A stretch of DNA of 64,000 bases from Paenibacillus andongensis (GCF_025369935.1 NZ_CP104467.1:2239001-2303000), one strand, 5' to 3'. Shown: positions 19,018 to 29,720, counted from the first letter of the stretch. A program made the numbers and translations. Notes: generated by a model not told the origin, from the sequence alone.

Positions 19018-20571
19018 ATGAGCAAATTTGGCCTGATGCCACAATTAAAGAATGAAAATGGTGTATTTAATCTGTATGTTGACGGTAATCCCTATATTGC
19101 CTTAGCAGGTGAGATCCATAACTCCAGTGCTTCAGACTTGAACTATATGAAGCATAAGGTTTGGCCGCATCTCAGAGAATTACACTTGAATACGGTAATC
19201 GTACCGGTCTATTGGGAGCTGATCGAACCGAAGCAGGGGGAATTCGATTTTCAACTCGTAGATGGAATCATTGAACAAGCCCGGGAAGAAAACGTGCGAT
19301 TGGTGCTACTATGGTTCGGATTATGGAAGAATGGGAAATCCACTTATGTTCCAGGCTGGGCAAAAAGGGACTACGAAACCTATTTCCGTGCCGTTTATCT
19401 GAATAAAGCAACTTCCGATACGATATCGCCAATGTGCGAGAAAGCCGTTGAAGCGGATGCGACTGCCTTCAGGCATTTCATGGCTCATCTGAAGAAGGTG
19501 GATGGCGATCGCCATACCGTCATTATGGTTCAAGTGGAAAACGAAATCGGATTCCTGGGCAGCGACCGGGACTATTCCGACCATGCGAACGAGCAATTCA
19601 ACCTTTCGATCCCCGATGAATTAGGAGCGATATTTGGCAAGGAAGGGACGTGGAAGGAGGCGTTTGCGGATGATGCGGCGGAATACTTCATGGCCTTTCA
19701 TTATGCTCGGGCCGTCGAACGAATCGCAAGCGCCGGTTCTGAAGAATACCCTCTTCCGATGTTCGTAAATGCATGGTTGGAGCAATTCCCATGGACCCCC
19801 GGGTCTTACCCTAGCGGGGGTCCGATTGCAAAGGTTATGCCGATCTGGAAGGCGACGGCTCCGACAATCTGTCTGTATGCGCCAGATATTTATGTGTCTA
19901 ATTTTGCTGAGGTTTGTGAGGAGTATACGAGGAACGACAACCCGCTGTTTATTCCCGAAGCTAGAAGAGATGCCGCGTCGGTGGCGAACGTATTTTATGC
20001 GTTTGGCAAATATAATGCCTTGTGTTTCTCGCCATTTGGCATTGAAGACTTTTTAGCCCCATCCTTTGGATACGGTGATGATATCGATTTCGGTATGTTG
20101 ATGACTCTCAACATCGACTTTTCCGCCTTTAATCCAACTGGAACAGGCCCATATCTTGCACGCAGCTACGAGCTTCTCAGCAATATGTTGGGGATCATTC
20201 AGAAGTACCGTGGAACAGGGAAAATGACGGGATTTCTTCAGAATCAAGAGCCTGGTTGTATATTGTCTTTCGCTAAATATGATTTGAAAGTAACCTACAA
20301 GCTCAAGCAGGAAGGGAAACCGGTATCAGGTGGCCTCGTAATCGAAGTGTCGGATAACGAATTTATAATGGCCGGTATCGGATTTTCGATCGAATTTCTG
20401 CCCAAGCAGGACAATGCTTCCCAAGTGGGTTACGTTCTCGTCGAGGAAGGAACATTTGTTCAAGACAAATGGCTCCGGGGGCGCGTTCTGAACGGGGACG
20501 AAGCCTCTTACGGATTGACGGTCGGCAGCAATCCTTCTGCACTCCGCGTGGAAGTGTATCAATACCGATGA
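19018..20571 (+). CDS. GH35/GH42-like beta-galactosidase with DUF5597-type C-terminus
   Basis: 517 residues from ATG 19018 (TGGAGGGTGAAAG upstream; TTG at 19015 also possible). A TIM barrel opens with PYIALAGEIHNSSASDLNYM and TVIVPVYWELIEPKQGEFD, typical of GH35. VENEIG near residue 174 carries the proposed acid/base Glu, and IPEARRD near 313 carries the nucleophile candidate. The C-terminal 140 residues resemble the DUF5597 beta-domain found on such enzymes. No signal peptide. Its stop overlaps the start of the following GH3 gene (ATGA), so the two are translationally coupled and probably attack the same imported oligosaccharide in succession. Confidence 0.85.
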   Translation: MSKFGLMPQLKNENGVFNLYVDGNPYIALAGEIHNSSASDLNYMKHKVWPHLRELHLNTVIVPVYWELIEPKQGEFDFQLVDGIIEQAREENVRLVLLWFGLWKNGKSTYVPGWAKRDYETYFRAVYLNKATSDTISPMCEKAVEADATAFRHFMAHLKKVDGDRHTVIMVQVENEIGFLGSDRDYSDHANEQFNLSIPDELGAIFGKEGTWKEAFADDAAEYFMAFHYARAVERIASAGSEEYPLPMFVNAWLEQFPWTPGSYPSGGPIAKVMPIWKATAPTICLYAPDIYVSNFAEVCEEYTRNDNPLFIPEARRDAASVANVFYAFGKYNALCFSPFGIEDFLAPSFGYGDDIDFGMLMTLNIDFSAFNPTGTGPYLARSYELLSNMLGIIQKYRGTGKMTGFLQNQEPGCILSFAKYDLKVTYKLKQEGKPVSGGLVIEVSDNEFIMAGIGFSIEFLPKQDNASQVGYVLVEEGTFVQDKWLRGRVLNGDEASYGLTVGSNPSALRVEVYQYR

Positions 20572-22904
20572 ACGATCCAACTGTCTTCGACAATGATTAT
20601 AAGGGGAAGATTTTCTTGGAAAAGGAATTGCTTAAAGAGATCGTATTACAAATGACGCTTGAAGAAAAAGCGGCACTTACATCCGGCTTGGATAACTGGT
20701 TTACGAAAGGCGTTGACCGTCTCGGAGTACCAAAACTTCACCTAGCCGACGGTCCTCATGGTTTAAGGATTGAACCAAAAAAGAGTGAGGATCTTAACAT
20801 ATTTAACTCCAGACCCGCTATTTGCTTTCCTGCTTGCTGCTTGATCGCTTCGAGTTTCGACACCAAAGTGGCTCAAGCGGTTGGCGAAGGATTAGGAGAG
20901 GAATGTCTGGCTGAAGGTGTGGATATTATTCTCGGCCCTTCACTTAACACCAAGAGATCCCCGCTATGTGGCAGGAATTTTGAATATATGTCAGAGGATC
21001 CGTTACTTACCGGAGAGATGGGTGCAGCCTATATCAATGGTGTGCAAAGCAAGGGCGTTGGTACGAGTGCAAAGCACTTTTTCGCTAACTCCCAAGAATA
21101 TAGGCGTGTAACCTCTTCAGCAAACGCTGATGAGCGTACTCTGAGAGAGCTTTACCTAACGAATTTTGAAATCGTCGTCAAAAAGTCACAACCATGGACC
21201 GTTATGGCTGCATACAACAAGATTAACGGAACCTACGCCTCCGAGCATAATCAGTATATTGAGGATATGTTGTATAAGGAATGGGGATTTACCGGTTTTG
21301 TGGTTTCGGATTGGGGCGCTGTTCACAATCGGATCGAAACGGCTAAGGGTGGAACTGCTCTTACGATGCCGTCTGACTCCAATCATGATAATAAGCTAGT
21401 GGAAGCGGTCCGGTCCGGTGAGCTAGACGAAAAGCAGCTAGACAAGCTTTGTGAGCGCATTATTGAAGTCACATACCGTGCTAAAGAGGTGAAATTGAAA
21501 AAGGAACGCGACTTTGAAGCGGCCCTTGCCTGTGCACAACAAGCGGCGGAGCAATCCATCGTGCTTTTGAAAAATGAGGGAGTGCTGCCTCTTCCCGACA
21601 AAAAGAAGGTTGCATTTATTGGAAAATACGCCGAGGCTCCCCGATATCAAGGGGGTGGGTCCTCGCACATCAAATCATACAAAGTCATTTCGGCGCTTGA
21701 TGCGGTTAGGGATATCGCAAACGTAACCTACGCCCAAGGTTATGTGGACAATGAGGAACGGACAGACGAAGCTCTTCAGGCGGAGGCGATTGAAGCGGCA
21801 AAGGCTGCCGATATAGCGGTAGTCTTTGCAGGCCTTCCAGAGTCCTTTGAGTCAGAGGGCTACGATCGCATTCATATGAGAATGCCGGCTTGCCAAAACG
21901 AACTCATCGAGGCTGTTGCAGCGGTCAATCCCAATACCATTGTTGTGCTTCACAACGGTGCACCTGTAGAAATGCCATGGGCAGACAAGGTAAAAGGAAT
22001 CGTAGAGGCCTATCTTGGCGGCGATGCTGTAGGTGCTGCTAACGTAAACATTTTATATGGTAAGGTCAACCCTTCGGGAAGATTAGCAGAAACTTTCCCC
22101 AAGGAGCTGGAGGATAATCCGTCTTACCTTTTCTATACCGGTGAAAATGATATTGAAGAATACCGTGAAGGCGTGTTTGTTGGATACCGTTATTATGAGA
22201 CCAGAAAATGCGATGTGCTTTTCCCGTTCGGTTACGGACTGTCCTATACCACATTTGAGTATTCCAACTTAAAGCTAAGTCATTCTGAGTTGGATTCTGA
22301 AACGGAGACACTTACTATTAGTGTCGATGTATCCAATACAGGTAATGTGGAAGGTAAGGAGGTTGTGCAGCTGTATGTTGCGCCTCATAAAGGAGTCATC
22401 ATCCGTCCGGCAAAAGAGGTTAAAGGTTTTAGTAAAATAAACTTAAAGCCTGGTGAAACAAAAGCGGTTACCTTTGTTGTTGATAAGCGTTCGTTTGCTT
22501 ATTGGAATATGGAAATAAACGGATGGCATGTTGAAAGCGGAAAGTACGACATCGTAATAGGCAAAAATGCGCATGACGAATTACTCAAACAAACTGTAAC
22601 CGTAAATGGGGTAAAACTTTTTATTGGAAAGCTTACCGAACTCTCTACAATCGGAGATTTAATTTCAATTCCAAAGGGCGCTGCGTATTGGGAAACCATT
22701 CAACCACGCTTTATAGAGGGCTCCAAAAAGTTAGGCTTTGCCAAAGATACGGATATGGAAAAAGCAGATGGGACTGATAGTAGAGCCAATGTGCTATTTT
22801 CTTTGCCTATAAACACCCTGTGTTTTGTTATTCCCGATTACACAAATGACGAGCTTCATACTGCATTGGAAGAAATCAATAAGGATGATTGGCGGACCTA
22901 TTAA
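20568..22904 (+). CDS. GH3 beta-glucosidase-type enzyme (C)
   Basis: 778 residues from the ATG at 20568; the frame is open to 20469, but that part lies inside the previous gene. GH3 N domain with LEEKAALTSGLDNW, TSAKHFFANSQE near 169 and the nucleophile Asp of VVSDWG near 247, then the C domain (SIVLLKNEGVLPL) and FN3-like domain (GYGLSYTTFEYS, AYWNMEINGWHVESG). The last 70 residues (FIGKLTELSTIGDLI, VIPDYTNDELHTALEEI) resemble the extra C-terminal helix of bacterial beta-glucosidases. It is only distantly related to A and B. Cytoplasmic; coupled to the GH35-like gene. Confidence 0.92.
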   Translation: MNDPTVFDNDYKGKIFLEKELLKEIVLQMTLEEKAALTSGLDNWFTKGVDRLGVPKLHLADGPHGLRIEPKKSEDLNIFNSRPAICFPACCLIASSFDTKVAQAVGEGLGEECLAEGVDIILGPSLNTKRSPLCGRNFEYMSEDPLLTGEMGAAYINGVQSKGVGTSAKHFFANSQEYRRVTSSANADERTLRELYLTNFEIVVKKSQPWTVMAAYNKINGTYASEHNQYIEDMLYKEWGFTGFVVSDWGAVHNRIETAKGGTALTMPSDSNHDNKLVEAVRSGELDEKQLDKLCERIIEVTYRAKEVKLKKERDFEAALACAQQAAEQSIVLLKNEGVLPLPDKKKVAFIGKYAEAPRYQGGGSSHIKSYKVISALDAVRDIANVTYAQGYVDNEERTDEALQAEAIEAAKAADIAVVFAGLPESFESEGYDRIHMRMPACQNELIEAVAAVNPNTIVVLHNGAPVEMPWADKVKGIVEAYLGGDAVGAANVNILYGKVNPSGRLAETFPKELEDNPSYLFYTGENDIEEYREGVFVGYRYYETRKCDVLFPFGYGLSYTTFEYSNLKLSHSELDSETETLTISVDVSNTGNVEGKEVVQLYVAPHKGVIIRPAKEVKGFSKINLKPGETKAVTFVVDKRSFAYWNMEINGWHVESGKYDIVIGKNAHDELLKQTVTVNGVKLFIGKLTELSTIGDLISIPKGAAYWETIQPRFIEGSKKLGFAKDTDMEKADGTDSRANVLFSLPINTLCFVIPDYTNDELHTALEEINKDDWRTY

Positions 22905-22905
22905 G

Positions 22906-23911
22906 AACATAGAAAATGATATGCCTCGGATAATCGGGGAACTGGGAGGGCTGGGGCTCATGGCCTGGCTATTGACCTCCTATATGCTTACTTCTACCGT
23001 TATCGTGCGATAGCAGGATCATCGGTTTGTTTGCCCTCTCGATCTTGTTCCTGATTCTGTTCGTCTTGGTAGAGAACCGGGCGCAGGATCCGATTCTTCC
23101 TATGCGTTTCTTCTTGGACCGTACATTTACGATCATTAACAGCATCGACTTCTTGATGAGCGTGGGGATGTTGGAGCGATGATGTTCGTTCCATTGTTCA
23201 TGCAAGGTATTCTCGGTGTCAGTCCTACCGCAACCGGGATGATTATGATGCCGCTCACCGTCACCATGATTCTTGCAAGTATAGCAAGTGGTCTATTGAT
23301 TGAGAAAATGGGTATCCGGCTCCAGATGGCCATCGGCTTGTTGATTATGGCGGTGGGGTTCGTATTCATAGCCCAGATGGATATCCATACGACCCAACTC
23401 ATGACCTCTGTCTATATGTTTATTCTCGGATTAGGGATGGGAATGATTATGCCCGGCCTGACATTGGCGCTGCAGGAGACCTATCCGCAGTCAGACCTGG
23501 CCATCGTCACATCCTCCAGTACCTTCTTCCGGCAAATCGGCGGAACCTTTGGAATGACCATATTAGGAGCGGTGATGAATCTCTACTCCGGGAGGTACTT
23601 AACGGAACGGCTCGTCCCCGTTCTGAAGCCCATGGAGGAGGGGGACGGTCAGTTATCATCCATCATCACACCATAATCCGCAGCAATTGTTTTCCGCCCT
23701 TCTCAGTCCGGATACCATTGCTCAGATGCAGCGGGCTCTGGCCGATACCATTATTCCGGTTATGAAGGGTTCCCTTGTGGATTCGCTGCAGATCGTATTC
23801 AAATGGTCTCTTGTTTTTGTTGCAGCGGGTCTGTTGTTGACCCCTCTGATCAGGAGGATTAAGCTGGCGAGTAGAAAAGGTGCGGAGAAAAAAATGATGC
23901 AAATTCATTAA
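22906..23911 (+). pseudogene. EmrB/QacA-type MFS efflux pump, deleted and frameshifted
   Basis: Fragments of a 14-helix DHA2 drug exporter survive in order. DMPRIIGELGGLGLMAWLL (helices 1-2) runs directly into IIGLFALSILFLILFVLVE from the middle of such proteins, so several helices are missing. One frameshift near 23170 leads to MMFVPLFMQGILGVSPTATG and the later helices, and another near 23672 leads to the tail SPDTIAQMQRALADTI. Each part matches the family pattern. The gene cannot make a functional pump. Confidence 0.85.
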
Positions 23912-23926
23912 GTAGGAGGAAGAAAG

Positions 23927-26404
23927 ATGATCTATAAAGATGCAAGCAAACCTATTCAAGAAAGAGTGGAAGATTTACTCGGAAGGATGACATTAAAAGA
24001 AAAAGTAGCACAATTATACTGCGCAAATTCCTATGGGGGAGACAGTGTTCATGACGGCAAGGAAGAAAGATTAAAAGATGGAATTGGGACAATCAGTTAT
24101 TTAAATGATTCCTTAACTGGTGACAATCTGAAGGATATGGAGACCTTAAAGAGCATTCAAAAATTTCTTATCGAGGAAACGAGATTAGGGATTCCAGCGC
24201 TGGTTCATAGTGAAGGAATAGCGGGGGCGCAAATACCGGGTGCAACTACTTTTCCACAGTCTCTTAATGTTGCTTCAACCTGGGAGCCTGCTTTAGCTCA
24301 AAAAATGGGTGAGGTAGTCAAAAAACAATTAATGGCCTATGGTTTTAAAGCTGTCCATTCCCCTCTATTTGACTTGGGAAGAGATCCAAGATGGGGAAGA
24401 ATCGGTGAAACTTACGGAGAAGACCCCTATTTGGTTGCTCAAATGGGTGTTTCTTTTGTCAAAGGATTGCAAGGCGATGACGAAGTAATGGCTACAGCCA
24501 AGCACTTTGTCGGTTATGGAAATGCCGAAGGTGGAAGAAATGGCGGGGAACAGCAAATAGCTGAAAGAAAACTGCTGGATACGTACTGTTTCCCATTTGA
24601 AGCGGCAATTCATGAGTCAGATGTGAAGGCTATCATGAATAGTTATGGCATATTGAACGAACAGGCGGTGGCTACTTCAAAATGGCTGCTTATAGACATT
24701 CTAAGGGACAAGCTAGGATTTAACGGGCTGGTTGTATCTGATTATGGCAGTATTACGCATGCAAATTTACGATATCGAGTGGCAAAAGACGCCAAAGAGA
24801 CAGCAATCCTGGCACTCACAGCTGGAATAGATGTTGAACAACCCGGCAACTCGTGTTACCAGTACTTGGTGGATGCTGTTGGATCGGGAGAAATTGAAGA
24901 GGTTTATATAGATCGTTCCGTAAGACGTGTTCTTGAAACAAAATTCAAGTTAGGATTATTTGAAAACCCATATGAAGATGGTAGTTTTCATGAAGAAATA
25001 AGTAAACCAGAGTGCGAGGAATTATCTCAAGAAATTGCAGAGAAATCCATTGTCTTGGTGAAAAATGAAGATCATATCCTGCCTCTGCAAAAGAATTTAA
25101 AGATAGCAGTTATAGGGCCCACCTCGGACAACAAACCGAATTTCTTTGGCGGATACTCATCTGTTGGTTCAGCCAGTACAAAAAGTAGTGACTTTGATAA
25201 ATCTGAAGAAGATAACATGCTAAAAATGGCATACGCCAGTGCGATTACTGAACATAAAGAAACGTTAAATGCATACGGCATTACTTTTGACGATGAGCCG
25301 ACACCTGAACAAAAAAAGTTTATCATGGACATGATTAAGCAAAACATGTCTTCTTCAGATAAAGATAAATATGGATCTCCGGAAGAGTTCGTTGAAACCT
25401 ACTATCCCAATTGTAAATCTGTTAAGGAAGTTCTGGAAAATGAATTTGGAAAAGAAAATATTCTGCATGTAAAAGGCTGCGAAATTAGAACACCAATCAG
25501 TGGTGGCATTGAAGAAGTAAAAAAAGCTGTGGAGCAGGCGGATATTGTTATTGCTGTATTAGGTGGCAAAGAAAGCATGTTAGATCCGCAAGCAACCTGT
25601 GGAGAAAACAGGGATAATATGAACATTGATCTTGAAAAACCGCAGTTGGAAATGATGGAAGAGGTGTTTGGGCTTAATAAACCAGTTATATCCATTATTG
25701 TCGATGGCAGACCGTTATCAACACCTTTAATAAGTGAAAAAAGCAGAGCGGTCCTCTACGCTTGGCTTCCTGCACAGACAGGTGCTCAAGCTATTGTGAA
25801 CACTCTCACAGGAAAAAGCAATCCAAGTGGAAAACTACCGGTGACGATTGTAAAAGATAATGGTCAGATTCCCATGTATAACAGTAGATTACCTTTTTAT
25901 GCGGAAATTAACAATTGGGCTGAATATATCGATAACGACAAAAATACACCGTTATATCCATTTGGACATGGATTAAGCTATACACAATTTGAGTATAGCG
26001 AATTGGAACTGGACAGCACGGTTGAGGCGGACGGGGAATTGAATTTGAAATTTAAGCTCAAAAATGCGGGACCTCGTGATGGAGATGAGGTTGTACAGGT
26101 ATATATGCGGGATAGTGTAAGCAGTGTTGTAAGGCCTGTGAAGCAGCTTGTTGGATTTGCCCGGGTTGGTTTGGAAGTTCATGAAACAAAGGAAGTTGCA
26201 TTCAAGGTGAACATGAAACAACTGGCTTTCCATGATCTAAATATGGACCAGGTTGTGGAGCCTGGGAAGATTGAAGTGTTCATTGGTGCTTCATCCCACG
26301 ATATTCGATTAAAGGGTGCCTTTGATATTACAGGTGAAAAAATGATTGTTGAAAGAAAAGTGTTCTCTTCCAAAGCAACTGTAAGAAAAATATTGAATCA
26401 TTAA
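23927..26404 (+). CDS. GH3 beta-glycosidase with C-domain insertion (copy B')
   Basis: 825 residues, ATG with TAGGAGGAAGAAAG upstream, almost the same leader as copy B at 12037, although the flanks further upstream are unrelated. Features follow copy B: AKHFVGYG near 191, nucleophile Asp of VVSDYG near 271, charged insertion in the C domain (SDFDKSEEDNMLKM, FVETYYPNCKSVKE), and FN3-like end (FHDLNMDQVVEPG). No signal peptide. It is followed 14 nt later by the cytochrome P450 gene, which suggests a common transcript. Confidence 0.92.
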   Translation: MIYKDASKPIQERVEDLLGRMTLKEKVAQLYCANSYGGDSVHDGKEERLKDGIGTISYLNDSLTGDNLKDMETLKSIQKFLIEETRLGIPALVHSEGIAGAQIPGATTFPQSLNVASTWEPALAQKMGEVVKKQLMAYGFKAVHSPLFDLGRDPRWGRIGETYGEDPYLVAQMGVSFVKGLQGDDEVMATAKHFVGYGNAEGGRNGGEQQIAERKLLDTYCFPFEAAIHESDVKAIMNSYGILNEQAVATSKWLLIDILRDKLGFNGLVVSDYGSITHANLRYRVAKDAKETAILALTAGIDVEQPGNSCYQYLVDAVGSGEIEEVYIDRSVRRVLETKFKLGLFENPYEDGSFHEEISKPECEELSQEIAEKSIVLVKNEDHILPLQKNLKIAVIGPTSDNKPNFFGGYSSVGSASTKSSDFDKSEEDNMLKMAYASAITEHKETLNAYGITFDDEPTPEQKKFIMDMIKQNMSSSDKDKYGSPEEFVETYYPNCKSVKEVLENEFGKENILHVKGCEIRTPISGGIEEVKKAVEQADIVIAVLGGKESMLDPQATCGENRDNMNIDLEKPQLEMMEEVFGLNKPVISIIVDGRPLSTPLISEKSRAVLYAWLPAQTGAQAIVNTLTGKSNPSGKLPVTIVKDNGQIPMYNSRLPFYAEINNWAEYIDNDKNTPLYPFGHGLSYTQFEYSELELDSTVEADGELNLKFKLKNAGPRDGDEVVQVYMRDSVSSVVRPVKQLVGFARVGLEVHETKEVAFKVNMKQLAFHDLNMDQVVEPGKIEVFIGASSHDIRLKGAFDITGEKMIVERKVFSSKATVRKILNH

Positions 26405-26418
26405 AGGAGGAAATCCTC

Positions 26419-27612
26419 ATGTCGAAAATTGATTTTCTAAATCAACAATTTATTCAAAATCCGTATCCTGCCTACAGTAAAGTTCGCGATCAAGATCCGG
26501 TGTACCGATTTCTCTTACCGAGCGGACACTATGCATGGATTGTCACCCGATACGACGACGCTCAGGATGTTTTGAATGATTCGCGATTCGTGACGAACTC
26601 TCCATATATGGTTGAGAACAATGGACAAGCTGGGCCGTTGCACAGGGAGATCATATCCCGCAACTTGCTAAGCGTGGATCCTTCCGACCATCGCCGCTTG
26701 CGGCGGTTGGTTCAAAAGGCGTTCACGCCGCGAATGATCGAACGGCTCCGGGGGCGTATCGAAGAGATCAGCAATGAGCTCCTCGATTTGGTACAGGACA
26801 AGGGGGAAATGAATCTAATCGAAGATTTCGCTTTCCCGCTACCGATCATGGTGATTTGCGAAATGCTTGGCGTACCGATCGAAGACCAAGACAAATTCAA
26901 AGAATGGTCGAATGTAATTATGGAAGGATTTAATAATCCGCAACTCGAGGAGCAAAGCGATGCCGTGATGATGGCGTTCGTTGATTACTTGCAGGACTTG
27001 ATTGCAAAAAGACGCAATCATCTGCAGGAGGATTTAATCAGTGATCTGATCAGCTTAGAGGACGATGGGGATGTCTTATCCGAGCATGAGTTGTACGCGT
27101 TAGTATTCGTACTTATCATCGCCGGTCATGAAACGACGGTGAATTTGATTGGGAACGGCATAATTGCTTTATTGGAACACCCGGAACAGAAGGAAAAGCT
27201 GCAAAGTCAACCTGAACTTATTCATTCTGCAATTGAAGAAATTCTACGCTATAACGGCCCTGCTGAAGTTAGTAATATTCGATGGGTTACGGAGGACTTG
27301 GAGTTGAGAGGCAAGCGTATTCGCAAGGGCGAGATGCTGTTTGTTTCTATCGCATCGGCCAATCGCGATAGTGAGCAGTTCGCAGAGCCAGATACTTTTG
27401 ATATCACCCGGGATGTGAATAACCATATCGCCTTCGGTAAAGGGATTCATTACTGCCTTGGTGCCCCTCTCGCCCGATTGGAAGGCGAAATCGCCATCGG
27501 CGCACTGCTTCGCCGAATGCCTGAACTGCGTATGAAGACGGCTAGCGATGACCTGACATGGCGTCCAGGGATGATTATACGAGGTGTAGAGGAGATCCCT
27601 GTCTTGTTCTAA
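26419..27612 (+). CDS. Cytochrome P450
   Basis: 397 residues, soluble bacterial class. The I-helix oxygen-binding motif is AGHETT near residue 235, the K-helix ExxR is EEILR near 274, and the haem loop is FGKGIHYCLGAPLAR with the thiolate Cys near 342. ATG follows TAAAGGAGG. The gene lies 14 nt after the GH3 copy B', so it may be co-transcribed with a glycosidase. No ferredoxin or ferredoxin reductase gene is visible, so electrons must come from elsewhere. The overall style resembles the CYP107/CYP109-like Bacillota enzymes. The substrate is unknown. Confidence 0.93.
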   Translation: MSKIDFLNQQFIQNPYPAYSKVRDQDPVYRFLLPSGHYAWIVTRYDDAQDVLNDSRFVTNSPYMVENNGQAGPLHREIISRNLLSVDPSDHRRLRRLVQKAFTPRMIERLRGRIEEISNELLDLVQDKGEMNLIEDFAFPLPIMVICEMLGVPIEDQDKFKEWSNVIMEGFNNPQLEEQSDAVMMAFVDYLQDLIAKRRNHLQEDLISDLISLEDDGDVLSEHELYALVFVLIIAGHETTVNLIGNGIIALLEHPEQKEKLQSQPELIHSAIEEILRYNGPAEVSNIRWVTEDLELRGKRIRKGEMLFVSIASANRDSEQFAEPDTFDITRDVNNHIAFGKGIHYCLGAPLARLEGEIAIGALLRRMPELRMKTASDDLTWRPGMIIRGVEEIPVLF

Positions 27613-27866
27613 CTTTAACAATAGTAGATAGATCATCATATAGGGGATGAAATGGAGAGCTCCTGAATCATGAAGAAGCGGTAGCAGTGGTTCAGTGCAC
27701 GATGCGGGCACTTACGGTATGGCGTGCAAAGAGGCACGCTTGAAGCCGGGAGTTCTCCATCTGAAGAGGTTAAGCCTAAAAAAAACAGCGTATCCAACTT
27801 AAAAAGCCGCATTGGGGTAAGGTCCTGGGAGAAGCATGGTCATCATGAAGATTTTCAACAAATTAA

Positions 27867-28331
<465 letters not shown>

Positions 28332-28513
28332 AACCGAATTGAGAAACGAGTTGGGAAAGAGGGTAGAAGGAGCTCGAATTAGTACAAAAAAATGAAATGG
28401 ATGTGGGGTGAAAACCGATAGCATCCGTATTTGAAATCGTGTGATAACCGCTAAATATATTTAAATAAACAACTCCGAAGTCCAAAGTAAAAGTATCGCA
28501 TAGAACAGCAAAG

Positions 28514-28545
28514 AACCTGAGGCGCAGCCTCAGGTTTTCTGATTA
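28514..28545. terminator. Hairpin terminator between GH2 fragment and lacI-type gene
   Basis: AACCTGAGGC and GCCTCAGGTT form a perfect 10-bp stem with a GCA loop. TTTTCT follows on the plus side. On the minus strand it lies just after the regulator gene, so it may serve both directions. Confidence 0.75.
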
Positions 28546-28557
28546 TGATTTTATAAA

Positions 28558-29601
28558 TTATGATTCGTTTAAATTACCCGTAGATTCGCGAAATATCGGC
28601 TTCGTTTGAACGTGAGTAATTTGAGGAGGCTTGAGAGGGTTCTCAACCCTGGACAACAATATTTCAGCAGCCAGAATTCCTATTTCCTCTCTGAATATAT
28701 GGACGGTTGTCAAATGAGGTTCTACGATCTGCGACTCAGGAGAGTTATCAAAACCGCAAATAGCAATATCCTCTGGTATTTGTACATTCTTATTTTTTAA
28801 TATCCTCATCACGTTAATGGCAATAAAATCATTCGCACAAACAAATGCAGTCGGAAAGTTGTTCATGTTATCCAACCGATTCTCTAACCATTTAGGATCC
28901 GCAATATATCGATCTTCTTCAACTATGCAAAATAATGGGTCGAGTTGTAAGTGAGAGTCTAGTAATGCCTTATTAAATCCAACCCATCTTTCATTAAAAC
29001 TTTTACAATGATTGTAATCGCCAATAAAACCAATGTTTGTATAACCATTATCAATTAATTTCTTTGTCAAATAAAAAGTACTTTGTTCGTTTTCCATTAG
29101 AATAATATCTGCATGAAGTTCGGGATAAAAGATATCCGCTGTGGAATCTATAAAAATGGCTGGGATGCCCAAGGAATTGATTAATTGGGTGTATTTCTTG
29201 TCAAATAGCTCAATACAAACGATTCCGTCCACTTTTTTAGCATCGAAATTATTAGGCAGTACTAAAGAAGAAATATCCGATTCCCGAACAATGTGAATGG
29301 ATAGATTAAAACCATCGGAACTGATTTTTTTCTCAAGCCCGCTTAGCGATGATGCGCCGAAATGACTATTGCTCGGCATATTTGACGTTAAAAGTGCAAT
29401 GTTGCCCGTATTTTTTGTGGTTAACGTGTCCGTATCGATTAGAGCAAATTGTTTATAATTTAATTCAATCGCACGTTTTAATACCTTATTTCTTGTTTCT
29501 GCAGGAATACTTTCACTGCCGTTTAGAGCTTTAGAAACAGTATTCCTGGATAGCCCCAAAGAGTCCGCGATATTTTGTATGGTGATTTTTTCTTTACTCA
29601 T
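28558..29601 (-). CDS. LacI-family transcriptional regulator
   Basis: 347 residues. The N-terminal helix-turn-helix and hinge are ITIQNIADSLGLSRNTVSKA (residues 6-25) followed by LNG and a hinge near 50. The rest is a periplasmic-binding-protein-like sensor domain (about 65-340), with YTNIGFIGDYNHCKSF and IPEDIAICGFDNSPES typical of the family. ATG with CAAAGGAGTAAG upstream. It is transcribed away from the importer/GH32 operon across a 520-bp AT-rich region holding palindromes, and is the likely repressor of that operon, released by a fructosyl or similar sugar. Confidence 0.93.
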   Translation of the reverse strand: MSKEKITIQNIADSLGLSRNTVSKALNGSESIPAETRNKVLKRAIELNYKQFALIDTDTLTTKNTGNIALLTSNMPSNSHFGASSLSGLEKKISSDGFNLSIHIVRESDISSLVLPNNFDAKKVDGIVCIELFDKKYTQLINSLGIPAIFIDSTADIFYPELHADIILMENEQSTFYLTKKLIDNGYTNIGFIGDYNHCKSFNERWVGFNKALLDSHLQLDPLFCIVEEDRYIADPKWLENRLDNMNNFPTAFVCANDFIAINVMRILKNKNVQIPEDIAICGFDNSPESQIVEPHLTTVHIFREEIGILAAEILLSRVENPLKPPQITHVQTKPIFRESTGNLNES

Positions 29602-29647
29602 GTGCTTACTCCTTTGCGAACAACATCACTCCTCAGATCATGAATGA

Positions 29648-29662
29648 TTAGTTTTAAACTAA
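29648..29662. promoter_or_regulatory. Palindrome TTAGTTT-T-AAACTAA, candidate operator
   Basis: A perfect 7-bp inverted repeat with one central base lies about 50 bp upstream of the lacI-type start codon, a usual place for autoregulation. LacI-family operators are more often even-length with a central CG, so the assignment is tentative. Confidence 0.45.
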
Positions 29663-29720
29663 ATGTATAATATTACAAATATAATGTCAATTCGTAAAGT
29701 TACAAATGAACAAATATACA

